63,437 nucleotides of DNA, from the NCBI GenBank assembly GCA_013287775.1, contig JABDDE010000005.1, forward strand, positions 1 to 63,437. The letters run 5' to 3'. Below are positions 41,312 to 49,101 of the stretch, one piece after another (the stretch's first letter is position 1; each line of letters starts with the position of its first letter). Origin of the DNA: Chlamydiota bacterium. Its GTDB lineage: Bacteria > Chlamydiota > Chlamydiia > Chlamydiales > FEN-1388. The translations under genes and the position numbers were made by a program. Below the pieces are notes generated by a model. That model had not been told where the DNA came from. It saw nothing but the letters and a program-made list of their open reading frames with translations, and did no database searches.

Positions 41312-42490
41312 ATGAATACGATACGTCTACCCATATATCTTTTGCTGCTCACCGTGGCAGGTCATTTTGCCATCGACTTCATGCTCAGTATCTGGCCTGT
41401 GTTTAAAACCATGGCAGGCGTCGATATTAAGGTCGCAGGCTTTATGGCTACCATTGCCGTCGCAGGCGGCGAGATGATGCAGCTCTTCTTTGGCAAGCTC
41501 ATCGATAAAGGCTACCAAAAACCCCTCCTCTTCGTCGCACCCCTCCTGGGAAGTGTCGCTTTTTTCTTCCCCTATGTAGAAACACCCACCACCTTTTTCC
41601 TCTTTTTATTGCTCACCTGCCTTGGCTCCGCAGCCTTTCATCCCACAGCAGCAAGCATTGTAGGCTCCATCCAAGAGAGACGTGGCTTGTTCTTAGGCCT
41701 CTTTCAGACCGCAGGTATGGTTGGAATGGGGATTGGCCCCCTCTTTTTCGTTACCACCCATAACCTCCTCGATGGCCATACTGCTGTCCTGGCAGCGATT
41801 CCCCTACTCGTTGCCCTTGCCGTCCTGTATATTCCCCAAAAAGAGCACTCTGCCCTTGCAGTTAAGCCTGAGCATGCCTCACTCAGACTCGTTCTCAAAC
41901 TCTTCCAAATTCCTGAGCTGCGTGCACTCTATTTCATCCAGCTTACCACACAAGCAATAGGCTGGTCGGTGATATTTCTTCTACCCGACTTCTTAACCTC
42001 CAGGCAATATCCCGAATGGATGGCCCTTGGTGGTGGCCAGGCAGCCTTTACCCTTGGTGCTGCTGCTAGCTGTTGCCCTATGGGCTACTTAGGCGACCGC
42101 TTTTCTCCTCCCAAGGTAATCTTTGCCTCCTGCCTCATGATGATAGCAAGCCTCTATGCCATGCTCCTGGCCCCAAATGACATGATAAGCACCACCCTCA
42201 TTTTGCTGTTTTGTACCGGATGGTCCTTTGGAGGCCTCACCCCACTGGCCTTGAGCTCAGGAAGCGACTATGCCCCTAATAATCGCGGCCTTGTATCTGC
42301 CTTTTTACTTGGCCTCGTGTGGGTTGCTGCTGAAGCAATTGGCATCGGTGGCGGCAGCTTCCTTGCAAGCTCTTTTGAAACCGAAGGCCCAACCCTTGCA
42401 CTTATGTGGCTTGGCAGCCTCCTTTGCGTTGGCTGCATTTTTGCCTGGAAACTCATCGCAAGCCCTCAAAAAATACCCGAGGAATTATAA
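41312..42490 (+). CDS. major facilitator transporter, fosmidomycin-resistance-like
   Basis: A 392-residue polytopic protein with twelve hydrophobic segments. The segments GHFAIDFMLSIWPVF, CLGSAAFHPTAASIVGS and GMGIGPLFFV are close to those of the fosmidomycin-resistance (Fsr) group of the major facilitator superfamily. The natural substrate is unknown. It has no clear ribosome site. The stop is one base before the tolB start, so the two could share a transcript, although the functions are unrelated. Confidence 0.85.
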   Translation: MNTIRLPIYLLLLTVAGHFAIDFMLSIWPVFKTMAGVDIKVAGFMATIAVAGGEMMQLFFGKLIDKGYQKPLLFVAPLLGSVAFFFPYVETPTTFFLFLLLTCLGSAAFHPTAASIVGSIQERRGLFLGLFQTAGMVGMGIGPLFFVTTHNLLDGHTAVLAAIPLLVALAVLYIPQKEHSALAVKPEHASLRLVLKLFQIPELRALYFIQLTTQAIGWSVIFLLPDFLTSRQYPEWMALGGGQAAFTLGAAASCCPMGYLGDRFSPPKVIFASCLMMIASLYAMLLAPNDMISTTLILLFCTGWSFGGLTPLALSSGSDYAPNNRGLVSAFLLGLVWVAAEAIGIGGGSFLASSFETEGPTLALMWLGSLLCVGCIFAWKLIASPQKIPEEL

Positions 42491-42491
42491 C

Positions 42492-43853
42492 ATGAACAAA
42501 CTTTTATTTTTATTTTTGATCCTTTACACCCCACTCTTCACTGAAGAGCTTGTGGTGACACTACGAACCGAGGCAGACCTTTTACCTACCTATCTAGGAA
42601 AAATCGAAAGCAAGAAGAGTGATTTTTCTGGTGAATACCTACATGCGCTCTCACAGGTACTCGAATATGATCTTGCCAATAATGGTGCCCTCACGCTGAT
42701 CTCAGACAATGATAAACGCGCATTTCGTGCAGTAATCAATCAAGAAAGTTATGATAGTGACGTAAGCTTTCACCGCTGCAAGGAAGCCAAGATGATCTAC
42801 TGGATCAAATTGAAAAATGAGGGAAAGGCGCTGAGCTGCAAAATCATTTCAGTGCCAGAGCAAAATAGCACGACGATTGTTGGCCTTATGCTCAGCGGCG
42901 ACATTGCGAAAGACAGAAGAATGATACACACGCTTCATGATAGGATACATGAGGTGCTCTTCCAAAAACCAGGAATTGCCTCAACCCGTATTCTCTACAC
43001 GCTAAGAAGTAGCCCTACTCACTCAGAAATTTATGAAGCAGATTGGGATGGCTACAATATAAAGCAGCTTACCCACGAGAAGAACTACATCGTTACCCCT
43101 GTTTTTGCGCCGCAGGGAACTCTAGTCTATGTCTCTTATAAGATTGGCCAGCCGAAGATTTACTATGCTACCCTACACGATGGCAAGTCAAAACGCCTGA
43201 CACCGCTTAAGGGCAATCAAATGACCCCACAAGTGTCTCTCGATGGAAGCCGTGTTGCGTTTGCATGCGATACTACAGGCACCTCAGATATCTTTATACA
43301 AGACTTTCACCCCGTTACGGGGTCATTAAGTAAGCCGCGTCAAATTTTTGCCTCAAAAGGTGCGACCTCGGCATCACCTGTCTTTTCCCCAGATGCAAGT
43401 CGTATCGCCTTCGTATCCAATAAAGATGGCTCTCCAAAAATTTATGTTATGGATGTCCCCAAAGAAGGCGCCTCCATAAAGCAGCTGAAGCCCCAGCTTA
43501 TTTCAAAAAAGATGCGTGAAAATAGTGCCCCTAGCTGGTCTCCTGATGGCAAAAAAATTGCCTATAGCGCAAAAGCACAAGGCAATCGTCAGATTTGGGT
43601 GTATGATATAGAGACGCAAAGCGAGACACAGCTTACCAATGGAACAGGTGATAAGGAAAATCCTGTTTGGGCATCAAATAGCCTTCACCTCCTTTTTAAC
43701 GCAACCACTGGCAAGGAGACTGAGCTTTTCGTGATAAACATACATCAGAAGAAAGCAGTGCAAATTACCCATGGCAGTGGAGAAAAACGATTCCCCTATT
43801 GGGAAAAATCTGATAAAATAATGCCACTACCCCTCGCAAGCTCGGGGCAGTAA
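42492..43853 (+). CDS. tolB: Tol-Pal system beta-propeller protein TolB
   Basis: A 453-residue periplasmic protein. It has a signal peptide (MNKLLFLFLILYTPLF), an N-terminal domain (about 20-160), and a six-bladed propeller whose repeats are visible as SPDASRIAFVSNKDGSPKIYV, SPDGKKIAYSAKAQGNRQIWV and similar. With Pal it helps hold and constrict the outer membrane during division. The start at 42492 directly follows the transporter gene. The last residues (PLPLASSGQ) are encoded by a hairpin repeat shared with the ileS end. Pal and the LysM protein follow, the same order as in Chlamydia. Confidence 0.94.
   Translation: MNKLLFLFLILYTPLFTEELVVTLRTEADLLPTYLGKIESKKSDFSGEYLHALSQVLEYDLANNGALTLISDNDKRAFRAVINQESYDSDVSFHRCKEAKMIYWIKLKNEGKALSCKIISVPEQNSTTIVGLMLSGDIAKDRRMIHTLHDRIHEVLFQKPGIASTRILYTLRSSPTHSEIYEADWDGYNIKQLTHEKNYIVTPVFAPQGTLVYVSYKIGQPKIYYATLHDGKSKRLTPLKGNQMTPQVSLDGSRVAFACDTTGTSDIFIQDFHPVTGSLSKPRQIFASKGATSASPVFSPDASRIAFVSNKDGSPKIYVMDVPKEGASIKQLKPQLISKKMRENSAPSWSPDGKKIAYSAKAQGNRQIWVYDIETQSETQLTNGTGDKENPVWASNSLHLLFNATTGKETELFVINIHQKKAVQITHGSGEKRFPYWEKSDKIMPLPLASSGQ
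43826..43852 (+). terminator. hairpin spanning the tolB stop
   Basis: CTACCCCTCGCAAGCTCGGGGCAG, same family as the ileS-end hairpin. Pal follows 70 bases later, so it may only partly reduce read-through. Confidence 0.65.
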
Positions 43854-43923
43854 CATCATTATAATTTACTCAAGGCGATATGCTTCAACGAAGCCTCAAG
43901 CCCGAAACTGTAAAAGGAGTATT

Positions 43924-44637
43924 ATGCGTACATATATATTAGCAACAACATGTCTTGCTATGAGCCTTACTATGTCTTGTCGACGATCCTCAGACGAGGT
44001 ATGGCGTGATACAAAATCTGCTGGCAGACATGTGAAACGAGGTGTGGGCACACTGGGAGGCAAACATGGAGAGTCCCGTGCGGTTGTCTCAGATGAAGAA
44101 TTCTATGGTGCAAAGCCACAAGCCAAAAACGAGGAATTTATTGCCCTCAGTGATGATGCTGACGCACCTACCCTCACAGTCACACAAGCTCCAGTGCCTC
44201 AGCCAAAAGAGACTCCAGGCGAGCTTGGAAGTACCATTCCTGGTATTGATGCTTTTAAAGATCCAAGTGAAATTCCAGAACTTGCATCGCTCTTTCAGCA
44301 CATTCACTTTGAATACAATAGCAGTCTTGTGAAAAGTGATGAAAACCTTGCCACTATGCAAAAAATTGCCACCTACATGAAATCGCACCCAACGCTCTAC
44401 ATATTCGTTGAAGGGCACTGCGATAAGCGTGGCCCTGCTGCCTTTAACTATGCACTCGGCGCCAATAGAAGCAATACCGTGCGCAGTTTCCTTATAAATG
44501 AGGGTGTCTCACCTGATCAGCTCTTTACGGTATCTTACGGCAAAGATCGCCCCCTTGTAGAGGGAGACTCCGAAGAGTTTTATCAGCTCAACCGCCGCGC
44601 TCAGTTTCGCGTGTATGAGAAGCCACAGCACGGATAA
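43924..44637 (+). CDS. pal: peptidoglycan-associated lipoprotein (OmpA-like)
   Basis: The 237-residue lipoprotein has a lipobox LTMSC with Cys19, a Pro/Glu-rich linker (about 25-110) and an OmpA-like domain (about 118-237) with HFEYNSSLVK, VEGHCDKRG, NYALGANRSNTVR and LNRRAQFRV, which contain the diaminopimelate-binding Asp and Arg. It ties the outer membrane to the cell wall and partners TolB. AAGGAG lies seven bases before the ATG. The presence of this and the LysM protein implies a peptidoglycan-like polymer. Confidence 0.94.
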   Translation: MRTYILATTCLAMSLTMSCRRSSDEVWRDTKSAGRHVKRGVGTLGGKHGESRAVVSDEEFYGAKPQAKNEEFIALSDDADAPTLTVTQAPVPQPKETPGELGSTIPGIDAFKDPSEIPELASLFQHIHFEYNSSLVKSDENLATMQKIATYMKSHPTLYIFVEGHCDKRGPAAFNYALGANRSNTVRSFLINEGVSPDQLFTVSYGKDRPLVEGDSEEFYQLNRRAQFRVYEKPQHG

Positions 44638-44682
44638 CGTATGTCATGATCTGTCTCCCTGCGGGAGACTGATCATGAAAAT

Positions 44683-44741
44683 GTGAGGCAAGAAAACGTG
44701 AGGCAAGAAAACGTGAGGCAAGAAAACGTGAGGCAAGAAAA
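44683..44741 (+). repeat. 15-bp tandem repeat carrying a ribosome site in each unit
   Basis: GTGAGGCAAGAAAAC is repeated three times from 44683, and a fourth copy (GTGAGGCAAGAAAA) runs directly into the ATG at 44742. Each unit contains GAGG at the right distance from a following purine-rich spacer; only the last is next to a start codon. Confidence 0.92.
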
Positions 44742-45392
44742 ATGTTTATTTACTTTTCAAAAAATTTGTTTATATTAGCTTTACTGTCTTTCGCCCCTGT
44801 ACTTTTCTATGGGGACGAGGCACAAAACGCAGCTCTTCGCAAGGTGGCCCACACCCAACAGAATCACGAGACAGAAATTAGCACCATCCATCAAAAAATG
44901 CAAACTATCGATAGTTCTATCGATGCTCTCCGAGAAGAGCTTACCGCCCTTATCCAGGCAACTAAAACAGTGACGGCCGATGGTATACAAGGCACAGAAA
45001 AAAAAGCAAAATCACTCGAGGCCTCTATAGAAAAATGCGTGCGCGATACGCACCTTCTTAAAGATCGAACCAATGAATTAGTAGAATGCGTACAGTCATT
45101 TAAAAAAATGGCTGAGAGTGCTGTAGAGAGCACAAAAGTACACGCCAAACAAATACAAGATCTTGAAAGCGCTATGCGCTCCTTAGTGAAGGCCATTGAC
45201 AAAGCAGCCTGTAGATGTTGTAGCACAGCGAGCGGTGCGAAATGCTCAGGCCCTGCTATCTATCGTGTCCAATCAGGCGATAGCCTTGGCAAAATTGCTA
45301 AAGAGCAGCATAGCAGTATTTCCGCAATCAAAGAAGCTAATAACCTGCGCTCCGATACCATTGTTCCTGGCCAAGAGCTGCAAATCCCATGA
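44742..45392 (+). CDS. exported coiled-coil LysM protein
   Basis: The 216-residue protein has a signal peptide (FIYFSKNLFILALLSFAPVLF), a long coiled-coil region (about 25-155; for example HETEISTIHQKMQTIDSSID) and a C-terminal LysM domain (about 172-216: YRVQSGDSLGKIAKEQ, ANNLRSDTIVPGQELQIP) that should bind peptidoglycan. A Cys cluster (CRCCSTASGAKC) joins the two parts. Its place after tolB and pal, and the coiled-coil design, recall the CpoB/YbgF role in other bacteria, but the TPR domain of CpoB is replaced by LysM. The stop overlaps the murI start by four bases. Confidence 0.9.
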   Translation: MFIYFSKNLFILALLSFAPVLFYGDEAQNAALRKVAHTQQNHETEISTIHQKMQTIDSSIDALREELTALIQATKTVTADGIQGTEKKAKSLEASIEKCVRDTHLLKDRTNELVECVQSFKKMAESAVESTKVHAKQIQDLESAMRSLVKAIDKAACRCCSTASGAKCSGPAIYRVQSGDSLGKIAKEQHSSISAIKEANNLRSDTIVPGQELQIP

Positions 45393-46213
45393 CCTTACGA
45401 ATTGGCATGTTTGATTCAGGAGTAGGTGGCCTGACAGTACTCTCTGAAGTAAAACACCTTCTTCCTCATAACTCTTTTTTCTACTTCGGCGATACAGCTC
45501 GCTGTCCTTATGGAGGAAAGAGTAAAAGCACGATCACTCGATACAGTCTTGAAAATAGCGCATTTTTGCACACTCTCGGCATTGATCTCCTCATTATTGC
45601 TTGCCACACAGCTTCCGCACTGGCCATTGATGCAGTGCAACAACAGCTTTCTATTCCCATCCTGGGCGTTATCGAGCCCGCGATTACTTGCGCCTTGCAG
45701 GCCACACGCACAGGCCATATTGGGGTTATTGGGACAAAGGCAACCATTGCCTCTCAGGTGTATGAGCAGAAGCTCAAGGCGGCGCATCCAGGTATTACTG
45801 TTACCTCACTTGCCTGCCCTCTTTTTGTGCCTCTTGTGGAAGAGCAGTTTCCCAATACGGAAATTATACGACTTGTCGTACAGGAGTATCTGCAACCCCT
45901 TAAAAACAAAAAAATAGACACGCTGCTTCTTGGCTGTACACACTATCCCTTGCTGCGGCCTTATATTGCAGAAGAAATGGGACCTGAGGTGTCGATCATT
46001 AATCCTGCTACCACCTGCGCTCAAGCGGCTCATACCCTCTGCCAGCAGCTTACACCGCACTCAAATGAGCCCTTGGAAGATCGTTTCTTTGTCTCTGATG
46101 ATCCTGAACGTTTTCGCCATATCGGCGAGCATTTCTTGGGCTATCAGGTAATACCATTAATACCATCAATACCATGTACAAATTTTCCTGACGGAAAATT
46201 GCACATGGTATAA
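45389..46213 (+). CDS. murI: glutamate racemase
   Basis: Interconverts L- and D-glutamate for peptidoglycan. It has 274 residues; FDSGVGGLTVL carries the catalytic Asp, and the two catalytic Cys are Cys72 (IIACHTASA) and Cys183 (LLGCTHYPLL). The first Cys motif is normally CNTAS; here Asn is His, an uncommon change next to the active site. The start overlaps the LysM gene stop (ATGA). The last dozen residues (CTNFPDGKLHMV) are encoded by a gene-end palindrome, so the original C-terminus was replaced. Confidence 0.94.
   Translation: MTLRIGMFDSGVGGLTVLSEVKHLLPHNSFFYFGDTARCPYGGKSKSTITRYSLENSAFLHTLGIDLLIIACHTASALAIDAVQQQLSIPILGVIEPAITCALQATRTGHIGVIGTKATIASQVYEQKLKAAHPGITVTSLACPLFVPLVEEQFPNTEIIRLVVQEYLQPLKNKKIDTLLLGCTHYPLLRPYIAEEMGPEVSIINPATTCAQAAHTLCQQLTPHSNEPLEDRFFVSDDPERFRHIGEHFLGYQVIPLIPSIPCTNFPDGKLHMV
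46171..46209 (+). terminator. gene-end palindrome inside the murI 3' end
   Basis: ACCATGTACAAATTTTCC / loop / GGAAAATTGCACATGGT, followed by ATAAAAAAG. The stop codon lies at its right edge. Same family as 11250-11286. Confidence 0.8.
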
Positions 46214-46270
46214 AAAAGTTCTATCACTTCTCTTTTTTCTCTCTCTATTAATTAAAAATAAATTTTTTTG

Positions 46271-46298
46271 TTGCTTTTTTTATTGCTTATGGTAAAAT
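46271..46298 (+). promoter_or_regulatory. predicted promoter of the 131-residue gene
   Basis: TTGCTT (46271-46276) and TAAAAT (46293-46298) with a 16-base spacer, 55 bases before the ATG. Confidence 0.55.
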
Positions 46299-46353
46299 GA
46301 GATTAAATATGTAAGTGTATGTTTTGTTAAAAATATATTTTTTGGAGGTTATT

Positions 46354-46749
46354 ATGTCGCTAACAAGTGATTATTTAATGCAACCTGGCATGGGTCCGGA
46401 AGGAGCCAGGCCAGCCAATGCTTTACAATTCGAACTCGGGGCCAATGCAAATGAGATATTACAAGCCTTATTTGCTGCAATCCATGATAGTAGATCTAAT
46501 CCATTGACGAGAACAGCGCAACTCACTGGAGGCACAGAATTAGCGGAAGCAACCAATCATATTGCACTGGCAACCCTGTCAGATATTTACGATATTTTAG
46601 ACCAGCGTTGTACTAACGATGAAACAGCGCGATCAGAGCGCACTGATCAAACATGGAATCAGAGCGAAGAGATCAATGAGCTACTACGGGCTGGATTTGC
46701 TGAAATTATAGCGAAGCGACAAAAACAACAACGCTCCGGATCTCTATAA
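46354..46749 (+). CDS. unrecognised small protein, 131 residues
   Basis: I start it at 46354 because GGAGG lies six bases upstream; an earlier in-frame ATG at 46315 lacks a site. The protein is soluble, mostly helical, without signal peptide, and has a basic Gln-rich end (AKRQKQQRSGSL). No domain is recognised. It has its own promoter and stands between murI and obgE (convergent with obgE). In composition and AT-rich leader it resembles the other lineage-specific genes of the window. Confidence 0.7.
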   Translation: MSLTSDYLMQPGMGPEGARPANALQFELGANANEILQALFAAIHDSRSNPLTRTAQLTGGTELAEATNHIALATLSDIYDILDQRCTNDETARSERTDQTWNQSEEINELLRAGFAEIIAKRQKQQRSGSL

Positions 46750-46777
46750 CCCCCCCCAAAAAAAATTGCTCCTTTTT

Positions 46778-46813
46778 CTATCCCTGCTGTCCCGTCAGGG
46801 ACAGTAGGGATAG
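46778..46813 (-). terminator. 16-bp hairpin covering the obgE stop
   Basis: CTATCCCTGCTGTCCC and its complement around GTCA. The stop TAG is the first three bases, so the hairpin encodes the last residues of the protein (LSLTGQQG) and ends the minus-strand operon; the plus-strand gene also ends just before it. Confidence 0.8.
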
Positions 46814-47782
46814 TACTAGCTCTCGACACCCCTGCCCTGTCTCGGCAGAAATCACATGAGTGACCTGTGTGTATCGTGGGAAGACTTCTGTAAAGGCTGC
46901 AATATGCGGAGCTGCCTCTTCGGCAAGGTCGCATTTGTTTAATGCGATCAGCATGGGCTTGTCAAGAAGCGATGAATCATAGGCTTTAAGCTCATGCTGG
47001 AGCGCGCTAAAGTCATCACACGGGTTCCTGCCATCATAGCCTGCGATGTCAATAACATAGAGAAGTACCTTGGTGCGCTCAATATGGCGCAAAAAGTCAA
47101 GGCCAAGGCCACGATTTTGATGTGCGCCTTCAATAATACCAGGAATATCGGCAATACAGATGCTGTGGAGTTCATCTATGCTGACATACCCAAGATTTGG
47201 CTGTAGTGTGGTAAAAGGATAGGCCCCTACCTTCACATTGGCACGGCTAAGCTGCTGCAGTAATCTTGACTTACCAGCATTGGGAAAGCCCACAAGACCA
47301 ACGTCTGCAATTAATCGCAGCTCGAGCTGGATTTGGCGCGTCTCCCCAGGCGTCCCCTTTGTGGCAATATTGGGTGCTCTATTTGTAGAGGTTCGAAAAG
47401 CATGATTGCCTTTGCCGCCTCTGCCGCCCTTACATACGGTGAACGCCTCACCATCTTTTGTAAAGTCGTAGAGAAGCTCCTGTGTTTCCCCATCTGTTAA
47501 CAGCGTCCCAGCAGGAATTTTTACAATAAGATCTTGCCCGTTTCTGCCCTGCTTACAGGCAGAACCACCTGCCTTGCCATCTTCAGCACGAACAGTGTGC
47601 TTATAGGCAAACCAATCCAAAGAATATACGTTGTGATCAGCTTGAAAAATGATAGAGCCGCCCTTGCCACCATTACCGCCAGCAGGACCACCCTTAGGAA
47701 TATACTTCTCGCGCCTCCAGGCAATAACGCCTGGACCGCCGTCGCCAGCTATGCAAAGCGCATTCACACGATCTATAAACAT
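46778..47782 (-). CDS. obgE: Obg-family GTPase
   Basis: A 334-residue ribosome-associated GTPase. The N-terminal glycine-rich Obg fold (1 to about 157: GDGGPGVIAWRREKYIPKGG, GGNGGKGGSI) is followed by the G domain with GFPNAGKS (G1), DIPGIIEGAHQNRGLG (G3 and switch II) and NKCDL (G4). It acts in 50S maturation and stress control. The start at 47782 excludes residues encoded by a hairpin. It lacks a C-terminal OCT domain. It follows rplU and rpmA, the common order, but 458 bases of repeat separate it from rpmA. Confidence 0.95.
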   Translation of the reverse strand: MFIDRVNALCIAGDGGPGVIAWRREKYIPKGGPAGGNGGKGGSIIFQADHNVYSLDWFAYKHTVRAEDGKAGGSACKQGRNGQDLIVKIPAGTLLTDGETQELLYDFTKDGEAFTVCKGGRGGKGNHAFRTSTNRAPNIATKGTPGETRQIQLELRLIADVGLVGFPNAGKSRLLQQLSRANVKVGAYPFTTLQPNLGYVSIDELHSICIADIPGIIEGAHQNRGLGLDFLRHIERTKVLLYVIDIAGYDGRNPCDDFSALQHELKAYDSSLLDKPMLIALNKCDLAEEAAPHIAAFTEVFPRYTQVTHVISAETGQGCRELVLSLLSLTGQQG

Positions 47783-47787
47783 GTATT

Positions 47788-48040
47788 TAGTGGTCGATCC
47801 CCTTTGAGGCACCTGCTCACGCAGATGCCTCAGGGGACCGACCACTAAAAAATAGTAACTTTATGATCGATCTCCCGTAGAGGAATTATTCTTTTCGAAA
47901 ATTATGTTATTTGCCTTGCCCGAAGGGCAAGAACTGCAACAGCCCGGGACAACGCCCTTCCATATAACAGATGCAATCCCGTGTTATTTGTAGATAGGTG
48001 CTGCGATGCAGCGGGAGAACTAGGTACGAAATTTTACATC
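47788..48040. repeat. hairpin and repeat debris between rpmA and obgE
   Basis: TAGTGGTCGATCCCC...GGGGACCGACCACTA forms a long hairpin (47788-47847) directly upstream of the obgE start. Fragments of the GCCCGAAGGGC and CCCGGGACAACGCCC repeats lie at about 47918-47960. No gene is seen between 47783 and 48240. Confidence 0.75.
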
Positions 48041-48047
48041 ACGTGTT

Positions 48048-48211
48048 GAGGTACTTGCAAAATTCCGACTTGGGCCAAAATTCGCGCTTTTGTCGCTGGG
48101 CAAAAACCTTTTGCAAACCGCCTACTCGAGAGAGTATGTCGATTTGCAAAAGGTTTTCCCCATCACCAAAATCATCAAATTTTGTTTCCAACGGAATTTT
48201 GCAAGCACCTC
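48048..48211. repeat. large hairpin element C (164 bp)
   Basis: GAGGTACTTGCAAAATTCC to GGAATTTTGCAAGCACCTC, with the central hairpin GCAAACCGCCTACTCG / GAGTATGTCGATTTGC. About 90% identical to element B at 11006-11168, with paired changes in the inner arms (for example CTTTTGCAAA with TTTGCAAAAG where B has CTTTTCCAAA with TTTGGAAAAG). Confidence 0.85.
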
Positions 48212-48240
48212 ATTTTTCACAGAAAAATAACACGTGATGT

Positions 48241-48495
48241 TTACACTTCTACAGGTGCAATTGAAATATATGTACGCGCAGCTTTTTTGAAAGCAACAAA
48301 GCCATCCTTCAGCGCAAAAAGAGAATCATCTTTTGCTCGCTGCACATTTTTGCCTGGATGCCATTTTGTTCCTCGCTGCCGTGCTAAAATACTACCCGCA
48401 GTGACAAATTCACCCGATGCAGCTTTAATGCCAAGCCGCTGTGAGTGTGAGTCACGCCCGTTGCGCGTCGATCCCTGTCCTTTTTTATGTGCCAT
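48241..48495 (-). CDS. rpmA: 50S ribosomal protein L27
   Basis: 84 residues. The N-terminus [20 protein letters not shown] and [20 protein letters not shown] are textbook L27. The flexible N-terminal tail reaches the peptidyl-transferase centre; no cleavable N-terminal extension of the Firmicutes type is present. It starts three bases after the rplU stop. Confidence 0.98.
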   Translation of the reverse strand: MAHKKGQGSTRNGRDSHSQRLGIKAASGEFVTAGSILARQRGTKWHPGKNVQRAKDDSLFALKDGFVAFKKAARTYISIAPVEV

Positions 48496-48498
48496 TGT

Positions 48499-48813
48499 TT
48501 ACCCCACAATATCTACAATTTTCACCTGTGCATATGTTTGCCTATGGCCAAACTTGCGATACTGATTCTTTCGTCGCTTATATTTCACAGCTTGAATTTT
48601 TGTTCCCTTTACGTCGTTGAGATACTCCCCTTTAACCACACAGCCACTTACTGTAGGAGCTCCAACTTTAATGGCACCATTGGCACCACCTAAAAAAAGC
48701 ACATCATTAAAAGCAACGCTAGTCCCCGGCAGAGCATCAAATAGCTCTACATGGATCACATCGCCCTTTTTTACACGATACTGCTTACTGCCACTTCGGA
48801 TAATTGCATACAT
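48499..48813 (-). CDS. rplU: 50S ribosomal protein L21
   Basis: 104 residues, starting MYAIIRSGSKQYRVKKGD and ending with the conserved block KYKRRKNQYRKFGHRQ. First gene of rplU-rpmA(-obgE). An imperfect stem-loop (48831-48878) lies in its 5' leader. Confidence 0.98.
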   Translation of the reverse strand: MYAIIRSGSKQYRVKKGDVIHVELFDALPGTSVAFNDVLFLGGANGAIKVGAPTVSGCVVKGEYLNDVKGTKIQAVKYKRRKNQYRKFGHRQTYAQVKIVDIVG

Positions 48814-48830
48814 ACTCTAAGACCCTAGTA

Positions 48831-48878
48831 GTAGTATCTACGGGAAAATGTGCTTGGACGTTTTCCCGCAGATGCTAC
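48831..48878 (-). promoter_or_regulatory. stem-loop in the rplU leader
   Basis: GTAGTATCTACGGGAAAA and TTTTCCCGCAGATGCTAC form an imperfect 18-bp stem with a 12-base loop, 17 bases before the rplU start. It could be an autoregulatory leader or another palindromic repeat; the position decides nothing. Confidence 0.5.
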
Positions 48879-48971
48879 AAAAATACAAATAATAATGGTT
48901 TAGTATACACTGCGGCACCATTATCTTCAACTATAATTGTTGTTGCCCGTTGCCATGGGGACCACACGCAT

Positions 48972-49044
<73 letters not shown>

Positions 49045-49101
49045 TTTAATACAAAAAAGATACATGACATCGTCTTTTCTTGCAATAGGTATTTCAGGTG
49101 T

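Noticed and set aside
42270..42491. 74-codon N-terminal extension of tolB
   Set aside because: It lies inside the transporter gene; the signal peptide starts at 42492.
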